DNA from: Hydrogenophilaceae bacterium
GTDB taxonomy: Bacteria > Pseudomonadota > Gammaproteobacteria > Burkholderiales > Thiobacillaceae
Assembly: GCA_024709485.1 (NCBI GenBank)
Contig: JANJWO010000008.1
Coordinates: 1 to 40,444 of the forward strand
Length of the DNA stretch: 40,444 nucleotides
Direction: 5' to 3'
The first letter of the stretch is position 1. Each line of letters begins with the position of its first letter. The position numbers and the translations under genes are program-made. Below the pieces are notes generated by a model. That model saw only the letters and a program-made list of their open reading frames with translations, was not told where the DNA came from and made no database searches. This document shows positions 26,559-33,987 of the stretch, piece by piece.

Positions 26559-27668
26559 TTATTGCCGCGCGGGCGCGTTCACCACGCGCACGATGTCGCC
26601 GTCGGCGAGAAAGCCCGCGCCGCTCGCCACCACCTGCGCAGTGGGGTCAAGGCCGCCGGTGATCTCGATGCGGTCGCCCAGCCGGCGGCCCAGCGTCACC
26701 TTGGTCTGCGCCACCTTCATCAGCGCCGCGCGGTCCTTGCCCTCCAGGCGGAACACGTAGGCAAAGCCCTCGCGCAGCAGCACCGCCGACTGCGGCAGCA
26801 CCAGCGCGGGCGCTTGGCCCAGTTCGAACTCGCCGCGCGCGAAGCTGCCGGCGCGCAGCGCGTCGCCCGCGCCGCGCGGCAAGTCGACATAGACGAGGCC
26901 GTTCAGCGTCTTGGGGTCCACCGTGGGCGCCACCATGCGCACGCGGCCCTGCACGCGCGCGCCGTTCGGCGCGATGAGCGTGGCCGGCACCCCGGCCTTG
27001 AGTTTGCCGAGTTCCGATGCGCTCACCTCGGCGCGCCACTCCAGGCGGCCGCCGCGGATCAGGCGGAACAACTCCACCCCGGGTTGGGCCAGCGAGCCCA
27101 CCGTCGCGCTGCGCGAGGAGATCACGCCGGCATCGGGCGCGCGCACGGTGGTCTGCGCCATGCGCACCGCGTCCGCCTGCAGCCTGGCGCGCGCCGCGTT
27201 CAGGCGCGCGTGCGCCGCCTTCTCGGCGGTCAGGTACTGGTTGATCTGCTGCGCGCTGAGGAAGCCGGTCTCCTGGTACTTGCGCGCGCGGTCGCCGTTG
27301 GCGACGGCCTCGGCCAGCAGCGCCTCGGCTTCCGAGACCGCGGCCTTCGATTGGGCAAGGTCGGCCGCCACCGTGGCGCTGGCGATGCGCGCCAGCACCT
27401 GGCCCTTCTGCACGCGGTCGCCCACGTTCACCAGCACCTCGGTCAGGCGCAGGTTGCCGATCTCCGGCCCGATCGCCGCCTCCTGCCAGGCCGCGATGTT
27501 GCCGTTGGCCTCCAGGATCCGGGGCCATTCCTGCTGCTGCGGGGTGACGAGGCTGACGCTCAGCGCCGGCTTGGCGCTGAGCGCTTGTTCAGGTTCGGCG
27601 GGCTGGCCGTCGCCCTTGCCGCAGGCCGCGAGCAGGGGGAGCAGAAGAAGCGGGAGCAGGGCACGCAT
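26559..27668 (-). CDS. RND periplasmic adaptor (membrane fusion lipoprotein)
   Basis: About 369 residues. The N-terminus MRALLPLLLLPLLAACGKG is a lipoprotein signal with the lipobox LAAC (the Cys becomes lipidated). The following core has the biotinyl-lipoyl halves (IGPEIGNLRLTEVLVNVGDRV and TTVRAPDAGVISS), a coiled-coil hairpin rich in alanine between them (about residues 110-180) and a beta-barrel. It links the RND permease to an outer-membrane channel. The frame is open to 27764, but 27668 is chosen for the signal peptide; no strong ribosome-binding site is visible there. First gene of the pump operon. Confidence 0.9.
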   Translation of the reverse strand: MRALLPLLLLPLLAACGKGDGQPAEPEQALSAKPALSVSLVTPQQQEWPRILEANGNIAAWQEAAIGPEIGNLRLTEVLVNVGDRVQKGQVLARIASATVAADLAQSKAAVSEAEALLAEAVANGDRARKYQETGFLSAQQINQYLTAEKAAHARLNAARARLQADAVRMAQTTVRAPDAGVISSRSATVGSLAQPGVELFRLIRGGRLEWRAEVSASELGKLKAGVPATLIAPNGARVQGRVRMVAPTVDPKTLNGLVYVDLPRGAGDALRAGSFARGEFELGQAPALVLPQSAVLLREGFAYVFRLEGKDRAALMKVAQTKVTLGRRLGDRIEITGGLDPTAQVVASGAGFLADGDIVRVVNAPARQ

Positions 27669-27849
27669 GATGGCTTGGATAGGGGAATCGGCCAATAGCA
27701 TAAACGATGCCGGGCGGCGAGTGCGCGCCCCGGCCAAAAACCGGCATTCCGCAGTGCCGGCCATGCGCGTAGGCAGGCCCCGCCTTTGCCTTCAAGGAAC
27801 CAACAGGAGGCGCGTGCTGTCACTCGGCAAACGCAAAAGGAGCCCAAAC

Positions 27850-28290
27850 GTGAAGCGCATTCTTTCCCAAGCCCTGTTCGTCGGTTTGCTCGCCCCCGCC
27901 GTCTGGGCCGATCCTGCCGCCCCGGTCGTCGACGTGTACAAGAGCCCGACCTGCGGCTGCTGCAGCAAGTGGATCGATCACCTCAAGGCCAACGGCTTCG
28001 CGGTACGCAGCCACGACACCCGCGACGTGGCGCAGCACAAGCTGCGCCTGGGGATTCCGGCGGGCTACGATTCCTGCCACACGGCGGAAGTGGGCGGCTA
28101 TGTGATCGAGGGCCACGTGCCGGCGAAGGACATCCGGCGCCTGCTCAAGGAGAAACCCGCGGCGCGCGGCCTCACGGTGCCGGGCATGCCGGTCGGCTCG
28201 CCCGGCATGGAGCAGGGCCATCACCAGGAGGCGTACGACGTGATCCTGCTGGACAGGAACGGCAAGCCGCGGGTGTATTCGCGGTATTGA
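27850..28290 (+). CDS. DUF411 periplasmic metal-binding-like protein
   Basis: GTG start at 27850 after AAAGGAGCC. The 146 residues have a Sec signal peptide (to about Ala20), the motif SPTCGCCSKW (Cys35, Cys37, Cys38), CHTAEVGGYVIEGHVP (Cys76, His77) and a C-terminal GLTVPGMPVGSPGM block. These are the marks of the DUF411 family, often found near copper or heavy-metal resistance genes, with a thioredoxin-like fold and proposed metal binding. It lies divergent from the RND pump, sharing its upstream region. Metal and role are not shown by the sequence. Confidence 0.87.
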   Translation: MKRILSQALFVGLLAPAVWADPAAPVVDVYKSPTCGCCSKWIDHLKANGFAVRSHDTRDVAQHKLRLGIPAGYDSCHTAEVGGYVIEGHVPAKDIRRLLKEKPAARGLTVPGMPVGSPGMEQGHHQEAYDVILLDRNGKPRVYSRY

Positions 28291-28303
28291 ATGGCGCCGT
28301 GAA

Positions 28304-28333
28304 AAAAAAGCCGCCCGGGTGGGCGGCTTTTTT
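28304..28333. terminator. Strong bidirectional terminator
   Basis: AAAAAAGCCGCCC (28304-28316) and GGGCGGCTTTTTT (28321-28333) form a perfect 13-bp stem around GGGT, with A and T runs on both sides. It ends the DUF411 gene on + and the small gene 28358-28558 on -. Very similar in core to the terminator at 29807-29835. Confidence 0.92.
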
Positions 28334-28357
28334 GCGGGTCAGATTTCCGGGGTCAGA

Positions 28358-28558
28358 TCAGCCCTGATGGATGTTGCGCGGATCGGGCGTGCCGAATCCG
28401 GCTTCATCGTTTTCGATTTTCAGCTTCTTGGCATAGTCCACCGACCATTGGGCGCTCTCCATGTCGCTCCAGGTGACAGCGGGCTTCTGTTTTTCCCAGG
28501 CTTCTGCGACTTCCTGCAGGGAAGTTTCGCCGCCATTGAGTTTCGTTCTGGGTTGCAT
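28358..28558 (-). CDS. Small protein of unknown family, paralog A
   Basis: 66 residues: MQPRTKLNGGETSLQEVAEAW near the start, WSDMESAQWSVDYAKKL in the middle and a C-terminal PDPRNIHQG. I do not recognise a family. There is no signal peptide or membrane segment; the composition is charged, with tryptophans in the middle. AAAGGAG lies 8 bases before the ATG on the minus strand; an upstream in-frame ATG (28576) overlaps that site. A paralog (29838-30035) lies on the other side of mscS, in the same orientation, with a matching order of blocks and the same kind of terminator behind it. Confidence 0.75.
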   Translation of the reverse strand: MQPRTKLNGGETSLQEVAEAWEKQKPAVTWSDMESAQWSVDYAKKLKIENDEAGFGTPDPRNIHQG

Positions 28559-28937
28559 GTTTTCATCTCCTTTCATGCGGGTAAAAAAAAATCAGCTGTG
28601 CAAATGGGGCCTCAAGCCGGCAAATCAACCGTGACGCAAGCAGGGGCATTGGCGATGAATTCAAGCGGCGGCCTTCGCTGCCAGTGGGCGGCCCGCGCAT
28701 GCCCAGGATCAGGAGCGCGCCTGATCCGCAGATTGCGCAGATGCTCATCAGGGAAGTGCCAGAGAAAAGCCGGGCCGGCCGTGACGAAATCCGGATAAAG
28801 GGATCGCTTGATTATGGTCTACAAAGGGATGGCGGCGCTTGTTTGCCGCAAGGGCAGTGCAGGCCGTGCAAAGAACCAGGTGAGGCTGAGCCGCCGGCAA
28901 GGGCCGTGCGCGTCATGACAACGTAAAGGAGCCGCTC
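28559..28937. other. Gene-free 379-base stretch before mscS
   Basis: No convincing gene is seen. It holds the upstream region of paralog A on the minus strand and that of mscS on the plus strand. One perfect inverted repeat, GGATCAGG (28706-28713) with CCTGATCC (28720-28727), surrounds AGCGCG. TAAAGGAG (28924-28931) is the mscS ribosome-binding site. The open frame on + through much of the stretch has no family-like sequence, and I treat it as chance. Confidence 0.5.
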
Positions 28938-29756
28938 ATGGAGAAGAATGTTTCCCAATACTCCGACCTGATCGCCACCTATGCCACCGAGATCGGGATG
29001 AAGATCCTCGCCGCCATCGCCTTCTGGATCATCGGCCGCTGGCTGATCGGGCTGGCCGGGCGCATGCTGCAGCGCGTGCTGGAGAAACAGAAGGTCGACC
29101 CCACGCTGATGCGCTATATCGGCAGCATTGTCGCGGTTACCCTCAACATCGTGCTGGTGGTCGCCATACTCGGCTACTTCGGCGTGCAGACCACGACCTT
29201 CGCCGCCCTGGTCGCCGGCATCGGCATCGCCATCGGCGCGGCCTGGGGCGGGCTGCTGTCGAACTTCGCGGCAGGCGCGTTCCTCATCGTGCTGAAGCCC
29301 TTCAAGGTGGGGGATTTCATTACCGCAGGCGGCGTCACCGGCACGGTCAGGGAAATCGGCCTGTTCGCCACCGCGCTCGACACGCCGGACAACGTGCACA
29401 CCATTGTCGGCAACGGCAAGATTTTTTCCGACACCATCCAGAATTTCAGCACCAACTCGTTCCGCCGCGTCGAACTGAAATGCCAGCTGGCGGGCGGCGC
29501 CGACCACGTCTCGGCCATGCAGTTGCTGCGCGACAAGCTGCAGACGATCCCCAACGTCGTGGCCGCGCCGCCGGTGGAAGTCGAGATTCTCGAATTCAAC
29601 CTGGTGGGGCCGGTGTTGGCCGTGCGCCCCTTTTGCCATACGGACAATTACTGGCAGGTGTATTTCGATGGCAACCGCATGATCCGCGAAGCGCTGGCGC
29701 AGGCGGGCTTCCCCTCGCCGATGCCGGCCCAGTTGGTGCTGACGCGGAGCGCTTGA
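28938..29756 (+). CDS. mscS: Small-conductance mechanosensitive channel (MscS)
   Basis: The 272-residue inner-membrane protein has three N-terminal membrane helices; the third, pore-lining helix holds the alanine/glycine pattern AALVAGIGIAIGAAWGGLLSN. The beta domain follows with FKVGDFITAGGVTGTV and VGNGKIFSDTIQNFS. It opens under membrane tension to release solutes in hypo-osmotic shock. AAAGGAG precedes the ATG. It lies between two small paralogs on the opposite strand. Confidence 0.94.
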   Translation: MEKNVSQYSDLIATYATEIGMKILAAIAFWIIGRWLIGLAGRMLQRVLEKQKVDPTLMRYIGSIVAVTLNIVLVVAILGYFGVQTTTFAALVAGIGIAIGAAWGGLLSNFAAGAFLIVLKPFKVGDFITAGGVTGTVREIGLFATALDTPDNVHTIVGNGKIFSDTIQNFSTNSFRRVELKCQLAGGADHVSAMQLLRDKLQTIPNVVAAPPVEVEILEFNLVGPVLAVRPFCHTDNYWQVYFDGNRMIREALAQAGFPSPMPAQLVLTRSA

Positions 29757-29806
29757 GCGTTTCGGAAGCCTAGGGGCGAGTCGATCGGCTGCGCGCGCCA
29801 AACCCG

Positions 29807-29835
29807 AAAGCCGCCCGGTTGGGCGGCTTTGTTTT
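29807..29835 (+). terminator. Terminator after mscS
   Basis: AAAGCCGCCC (29807-29816) pairs with GGGCGGCTTT (29821-29830) around GGTT and is followed by GTTTT. It ends mscS and, less strongly, the small gene 29838-30035 on the minus strand. The core AAGCCGCCCGG..GGGCGGCTTT matches the 28304-28333 terminator. Confidence 0.88.
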
Positions 29836-29837
29836 GA

Positions 29838-30035
29838 TTAATGGTGGACGTTCCGCGGGTCGGGCTTTGCCGGCCCCGCCTTCCGCGCCTCTTCGTGAAG
29901 CCGGCGGGCGTATCCGGTGGTCCAGCGGTCGTGCTCGGATTCACTCCAGTGGAAGTGATGCTCTTCTTTCCGCCAAGCCTCTGCGACGGCCTGGATTGAA
30001 GCATCACCCCCGTTCAGACGTGTTCTCGCTTCCAT
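29838..30035 (-). CDS. Small protein of unknown family, paralog B
   Basis: 65 residues: MEARTRLNGGDASIQAVAEAW, then WSESEHDRWTTGYARRL and a C-terminal PDPRNVHH. It shares with paralog A (28358-28558) the blocks RTxLNGG, VAEAWxK, WSxxExxxW, YAxxL and PDPRN, so it is a duplicated small gene family. AAAGGAGGTG lies about 9 bases before the ATG on the minus strand. The frame is open further upstream, but that part lacks the strong ribosome-binding site. Soluble and charged; function unknown. Confidence 0.75.
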   Translation of the reverse strand: MEARTRLNGGDASIQAVAEAWRKEEHHFHWSESEHDRWTTGYARRLHEEARKAGPAKPDPRNVHH

Positions 30036-30063
30036 GATCCTCACCTCCTTTCGGGGAAGCTTT

Positions 30064-30091
30064 TTTATAGCCCCTGGCGAAGGCAAAACAA
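30064..30091 (-). promoter_or_regulatory. Candidate promoter of paralog B
   Basis: On the minus strand TTGTTT (30091-30086), a 16-base spacer and TATAAA (30069-30064) stand about 30 bases before the start of paralog B. The -35 is only a partial match. No equal element is obvious before paralog A. Confidence 0.42.
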
Positions 30092-30294
30092 CCGCGCTGG
30101 AAGTGATTGCTTTCCGCCGGCCGGCCGGTTTTTCCCCTGCCCGAGGCGCCGCAAACGCGGCTTCGCCGCCAGGAATTTTCTCCGGGGTCCGCTGTCCATC
30201 GGAGCAGGATTCGGCGAGGGCGCGAACAGCGTTTTTGCCCCACTTCATCAGGGGAGTTCGAGGGGTCGATACCTTGTGCAAGAAGGAGAGATCG

Positions 30295-31782
30295 ATGAGC
30301 CAATCCGCTTTTTTTTCGAAACCCGTTTTGCTTGCCCTGCTGGCCGGCGGCCTCTTGGGCGGGGGCGGGATTTATGCGTTCGAGATGGAGCGCCACCCCT
30401 CCGCCCCGAGCGTTGCCGCCGCCGAGCCGGCGATGCGCGCGCCCAATCCCGGTGTCAGCCTTCCGGACTTTACCCGCATCGCCGGGAAATACGGCGCGGC
30501 CGTGGTCAACATCAGCGTGTCGGGCATGAGCCGGGCGTCGCTGGATGCCCCCAATGAGGATGGCGACAACCCCTTCGGCGACGACCCCTTTTCCCAGTTC
30601 TTCAAGCATTTCGGCGGGCAGGGCGGCTTCCGGTTGCCGCCGCCGCGCGACCTGATCGTGCGCGGCGAGGGGTCGGGGTTCATCATCAGCCCCGATGGCT
30701 TGATCCTCACCAATGCGCACGTGATCGACGGCGCCAGGGAGGTGGTGGTGAAGCTGACCGACCGGCGCGAGTTCCAGGCCAGGGTGCTGGGGGCCGACCC
30801 CAAGACCGATGTGGCGCTGATCAGGATCAACGCGAAGAACCTGCCCGCCGTGCCCATCGGCAATCCCGCCAATCTGCAAGTGGGCGAATGGGTGCTGGCG
30901 ATCGGGTCTCCCTACGGCTTCGAGAACAGCGTGACGGCCGGCATCGTCAGCGCCAAGGGGCGCGCGCTGCCGGATGACGCCTATGTGCCGTTCATCCAGA
31001 CCGATGTGGCGGTCAATCCGGGCAATTCCGGCGGGCCGCTGTTCAACACGCGCGGCGAAGTGGTGGGCATCAATTCCCAGATTTACAGCCGCTCGGGCGG
31101 CTATCAGGGGCTGTCCTTCGCCATTCCCGTCGACGTGGCGATGCACGTGAAGGATCAGCTGCTCAAGACCGGCCATGTCACCCATGCCTTCCTGGGCGTG
31201 GCGGTGCAGGGCATCGATCAGACCCTGGCGGATTCCTTCGGCCTCGCCAGGCCGGAAGGCGCGCTGGTCTCCGAGGTGGAAAAGGGCAGTCCGGCGGACA
31301 AGGCGGGGCTGCAGCCGGGCGACGTGATCCGTAGCGTCAATGGCCGCCCGATCGTTGCCTCGATCGACCTGCCGAGCCTGATCGGCGAGCTTGCGCCGGG
31401 CCAGGCGGTGACGCTGGATGTCTGGCGCAACAAGCGCCCGGTGCAACTGAATGCCAGGCTGGCCGACCTGAAAGAGGCCAGAGCGGCCTCCGACGAGACG
31501 CCTGCGCGGCCGGACGGCGCGAAGCTCGGGCTCGCGCTGCGCCCGCTGCAGCCCCAGGAAAAAGCGCAGGCGGGGCTGGATGGCGGCCTGGTGGTTGAAG
31601 ACGTGGGCGGCGCCGCGGCGCGCGCGGGCATCGAGCCGGGCGACGTCATCCTGGCGGTGAACGGCACGCGCGTGCTCGATGCCGCACAGGTTCGCGCTGC
31701 CGTGGCCAGGGCGGGCACATCCGTCGCGCTGCTGATCCAGCGCGGCGACAGCCGGATCTTTGTGCCGGTGCGGCTCGGCTGA
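30295..31782 (+). CDS. DegP/HtrA-type periplasmic serine protease
   Basis: The 495-residue protein has an N-terminal membrane/signal segment (residues 10-28), then the trypsin-like domain with His142 (LTNAHV), Asp172 (KTDVALI) and Ser245 (NPGNSGGP), and two PDZ domains (GSPADKAGLQPGDVI and ARAGIEPGDVILAVNG). A flexible FGDDPFSQFF stretch before the protease is typical of the Do/DegP subfamily. It should degrade or refold misfolded envelope proteins. ATG 30295 has AAGGAGAG upstream. The next gene on + is an ECF sigma factor 208 bases away, reminding of envelope stress control. Confidence 0.93.
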   Translation: MSQSAFFSKPVLLALLAGGLLGGGGIYAFEMERHPSAPSVAAAEPAMRAPNPGVSLPDFTRIAGKYGAAVVNISVSGMSRASLDAPNEDGDNPFGDDPFSQFFKHFGGQGGFRLPPPRDLIVRGEGSGFIISPDGLILTNAHVIDGAREVVVKLTDRREFQARVLGADPKTDVALIRINAKNLPAVPIGNPANLQVGEWVLAIGSPYGFENSVTAGIVSAKGRALPDDAYVPFIQTDVAVNPGNSGGPLFNTRGEVVGINSQIYSRSGGYQGLSFAIPVDVAMHVKDQLLKTGHVTHAFLGVAVQGIDQTLADSFGLARPEGALVSEVEKGSPADKAGLQPGDVIRSVNGRPIVASIDLPSLIGELAPGQAVTLDVWRNKRPVQLNARLADLKEARAASDETPARPDGAKLGLALRPLQPQEKAQAGLDGGLVVEDVGGAAARAGIEPGDVILAVNGTRVLDAAQVRAAVARAGTSVALLIQRGDSRIFVPVRLG

Positions 31783-31802
31783 GCGCCTCTTGCTTGCGCC
31801 AT

Positions 31803-31824
31803 GCGGCGGCTGCGATGCCGCCGC
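31803..31824 (+). terminator. Hairpin after the protease gene
   Basis: GCGGCGGC (31803-31810) pairs perfectly with GCCGCCGC (31817-31824) around TGCGAT, 20 bases after the protease stop. There is no T run, so it is either an inefficient terminator or a stabilising 3-prime hairpin. Confidence 0.42.
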
Positions 31825-31926
31825 GGGCTTGAGCGCCTTCGCGCCTCTTCGGCGTTCAATTACAGCGATACGGCGCAATGGCCCGCGGCTTTCGCGAGCT
31901 TCGCCGTCGCCCGCGTGCGGGCGCTG

Positions 31927-31956
31927 GGAACGTGGCGCGCCTTGCCTTCATCTAAT
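31927..31956 (+). promoter_or_regulatory. Candidate sigma-E-type promoter for the ECF operon
   Basis: GGGAACGT contains GGAAC (31927-31931), and TCTAAT lies at 31951-31956. With GGAACNN taken as -35 the spacer is 17 bases, close to the GGAACTT / TCTGA-type promoters of RpoE-like sigma factors. It is 34 bases before the ECF sigma gene, so the factor may activate its own operon. Judged by eye only. Confidence 0.42.
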
Positions 31957-31989
31957 GTGGTAAGAGCCCGAATCAGGAGGAACAGCCCC

Positions 31990-32694
31990 ATGCGCCAACC
32001 ACAGCAGCACGATGCCGCGCAGCCCTTGCCCGATGCGGAACTTGCGCGGCGGATCGCGGACGGCGATCTGTCCGTGCTGCCGCAATTGATGCGGCGCCAC
32101 AATCAGACCCTGTACCGCACAACGCGCAGCATCCTCAACGATGACGCCGAAGCCGAGGATGCGGTGCAGGAAGCCTACATCCACGCCTACCGTGCGATGG
32201 GCCAGTTCCAGGGCAACGCCAAGCTGTCCACCTGGCTCGTGCGCATCGCGGTCAATGTGGCGCTGGAGCGTCTGCGCAAGCGCCGGCGGCGCGCCGAGGT
32301 GATCGACCTGTATGGCGATGCGGCGCCGGACGGCGAGCTGCCGGAGGCGGACATGGGCGCGCACGCACCCGAACGGCCCGAGCAGGCGCTGCTGCGCATG
32401 GAGATGCGGCGCCTGGTCGAGGACAAGGTGAGCCGCTTGCCGGATGTCTTCCGCGCCGTGTTCGTGCTGCGCGCGCTCGAGGAAATGTCGGTCGACGAAA
32501 CCGCAGACTGCCTCGGCATTCCGGCGGAGACCGTGCGCACCCGCTATTTCCGCGCCCGCGGCCTGCTGCGCGAGGCGCTGGCGCGCGAAATCGACACCTG
32601 CGTTGCGGACGCCTTCTCCTTCGCGGGCGAGCGCTGCGACCGCATCGTTGCGGGCGTGATGGCGAGGCTCGATCCTTCCAGGCGCAAGGCCTGA
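31990..32694 (+). CDS. ECF-type RNA polymerase sigma factor
   Basis: The 234-residue protein has a region 2 domain (RTTRSILNDDAEAEDAVQEAY and STWLVRIAVNVALERLRKRR) and a region 4 helix-turn-helix (LPDVFRAVFVLRALEEMSVDE followed by IPAETVRTRYFRARGLLREAL), given here as short blocks. A C-terminal extension DAFSFAGERCDRIVAGV, with a cysteine, follows. No recognisable anti-sigma gene is next to it. ATG 31990 follows AGGAGG. Probably co-transcribed with the Tat ferritin-like protein and cytochrome c; may respond to oxidative or envelope stress, by inference. Confidence 0.9.
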   Translation: MRQPQQHDAAQPLPDAELARRIADGDLSVLPQLMRRHNQTLYRTTRSILNDDAEAEDAVQEAYIHAYRAMGQFQGNAKLSTWLVRIAVNVALERLRKRRRRAEVIDLYGDAAPDGELPEADMGAHAPERPEQALLRMEMRRLVEDKVSRLPDVFRAVFVLRALEEMSVDETADCLGIPAETVRTRYFRARGLLREALAREIDTCVADAFSFAGERCDRIVAGVMARLDPSRRKA

Positions 32695-32699
32695 ACCCG

Positions 32700-32720
32700 C
32701 CCGGCGGCGCTGCCGCCGGG
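32700..32720 (+). repeat. Hairpin between ECF sigma and ferritin-like gene
   Basis: CCCGGCGGC (32700-32708) pairs perfectly with GCCGCCGGG (32712-32720) around GCT, right after the sigma factor stop. No T run follows, so read-through is likely and the hairpin may set the ratio of the two products. Confidence 0.48.
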
Positions 32721-32760
32721 GCTTAAATGCAGTAGCCGTTTTTCATTTCAGGAGAAAGTC

Positions 32761-33351
32761 ATGTTTGCATTCAGCCAAGATCCGCGCGCACGCAACAGCG
32801 AAGCCGCGGTGGACGCATCGCGCCGTTCCTTCTTCAACCATTCCGGCCTGCTGCTGTCGGGCGCGGCGATCGCACTGCTCGCCGGCCGCGAGGCGCTGGC
32901 CAAGGGCAATGCCTCGTCCGCCGCCGATGTCAGCATCCTCAACACCGCGCTGGGGGCCGAGCACGAGGCCGTGGCCGCCTATCAGGTCGGCGCCGAGAGC
33001 GGCCTGCTGCAAAAGCCCGCGCTCGACCTGGCGCTGACCTTTCAGGGCCATCACAAGGCGCACGTCGAGCTGCTGGCGAAGACCATCATCACCCTGGGCG
33101 GCAAGCCGGCCGAGGCCAGGAAGCAGTACACCTTCCCCACCGACACCCTGAAGAGCCAGGCCGATGTGCTGCGCTTTGCCGCGACGCTGGAAAAAGGCGC
33201 GGTGAGCGCCTATCTGGGCGCGGTGCCGGTGTTCGGCAACCGCGATCTGGCCAAGGCCGCCGCCAGCATCCTCGGCGACGAGGCGATGCACTGGGCCGTC
33301 CTGCGCAATGTCTTGGGCGAAACGCCGGTGCCCGCCGCCTTCGTGTCGTGA
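32761..33351 (+). CDS. Tat-exported ferritin-like protein
   Basis: The 196-residue protein has a twin-arginine signal (SRRSFFN, residues 20-26, then a hydrophobic stretch to about Ala46), and a four-helix ferritin-like domain with LGAEHEAVAAYQVG, FQGHHKAHVELLAK, ATLEKGAVSAYLGA and LGDEAMHWAVLRN. The spaced Glu and His residues suit a di-metal site. It is of the ferritin-like domain family (Ferritin_2 type), with unproven function. AGGAGAAAG precedes the ATG. The TGA overlaps the next gene start (GTGA). Confidence 0.85.
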   Translation: MFAFSQDPRARNSEAAVDASRRSFFNHSGLLLSGAAIALLAGREALAKGNASSAADVSILNTALGAEHEAVAAYQVGAESGLLQKPALDLALTFQGHHKAHVELLAKTIITLGGKPAEARKQYTFPTDTLKSQADVLRFAATLEKGAVSAYLGAVPVFGNRDLAKAAASILGDEAMHWAVLRNVLGETPVPAAFVS

Positions 33352-33737
33352 ATGCGCTTTGGCGCCTGCTCTTGCTCGCCGGCGCGGCGCTGGCCTTCAG
33401 CGCAAACGCGGCGCCGGGCGATCCGGACAGGGGCAAGCTGGTGTATGAACGATGCCAGGCCTGCCATGCCTTGGCCTACGACCGGACCGGGCCGCGCCAT
33501 TGCGGGCTGTTCGGACGCCGCGCCGGCAGCGTGCCGGGGTTTGCCTATTCCGAGGCGATGCGGCGTTCGAAACTGGTGTGGAACGCGCAGACCCTCGACC
33601 GCTTCCTGAGCAACCCGCTCAAGGCCGTGCCCGGCACCAGCATGGGCTACGCCGGCATTGCCGACCGCGGCGAGCGCGCCGACCTGATCGCGTATCTCAG
33701 GCAGGCGAACGGCTCGGCGGCGTGCGGCCGGCAGTAG
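33348..33737 (+). CDS. Small periplasmic cytochrome c (class I)
   Basis: GTG start at 33348 overlaps the ferritin-like stop by four bases. The 129-residue precursor has a signal peptide (MNALWRLLLLAGAALAFSANA), the heme motif CQACH (Cys36, Cys39, His40) and the distal ligand Met99 in PGTSMGYAG. It carries electrons in the periplasm. Direct coupling to the ferritin-like gene suggests the two act together, for example as electron donor and di-iron oxidase/peroxidase. Confidence 0.9.
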   Translation: MNALWRLLLLAGAALAFSANAAPGDPDRGKLVYERCQACHALAYDRTGPRHCGLFGRRAGSVPGFAYSEAMRRSKLVWNAQTLDRFLSNPLKAVPGTSMGYAGIADRGERADLIAYLRQANGSAACGRQ

Positions 33738-33817
33738 ACGGCGTGCCATGGCCGCCGAATTGCCGAAACAGCCGCGCCCGCATTGACGCCTGCTTCCCGC
33801 GCTGACGAAAGGGTAAA

Positions 33818-33860
33818 TTGACACGGCCGCTTTAGCTGCTAACGTCAACTTATCGGTTAG
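33818..33860 (+). promoter_or_regulatory. Candidate control region of aprMBA
   Basis: Upstream of aprM lies TTGACA (33818-33823), but the downstream -10 is weak (TAACGT at 33840-33845, 16-base spacer). A perfect palindrome TTAGC-T-GCTAA (33832-33842) sits in that interval. TTGAC (33818-33822) can pair with GTCAA (33844-33848), and CTAAC (33839-33843) with GTTAG (33856-33860), so the two pairings interlock. An activator- or repressor-bound promoter is likely; the rest of the 250-base gap to aprM shows nothing else clear. Confidence 0.42.
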
Positions 33861-33987
33861 TTTCTCGCCCCAGGCGCAGGGGCTGACTCCCAGGCAAGTG
33901 CAGCGCCGAAATCCCATCGCCAACATGGCTCTCGCCTGGAAGCAGGGCGCTACTCATTCAGCGGCGTCCGCTGGCATGGAGGTAATC

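Noticed and set aside
23723-26662. 979-codon open frame on + opposite the RND permease
   Set aside because: It is the antisense of a clear RND gene; histidine/arginine/glycine-rich with no domain, a known effect of GC-rich codon use.
28684-28926. Open frame of 80 codons on + between paralog A and mscS
   Set aside because: No family-like sequence, no ribosome-binding site at a start codon, and an arginine/glycine-rich composition typical of chance frames in GC-rich DNA.
30036-30294. In-frame upward extension of the DegP-type protease
   Set aside because: The extension has no signal-peptide or domain features, while ATG 30295 has AAGGAGAG upstream and begins a proper membrane segment.
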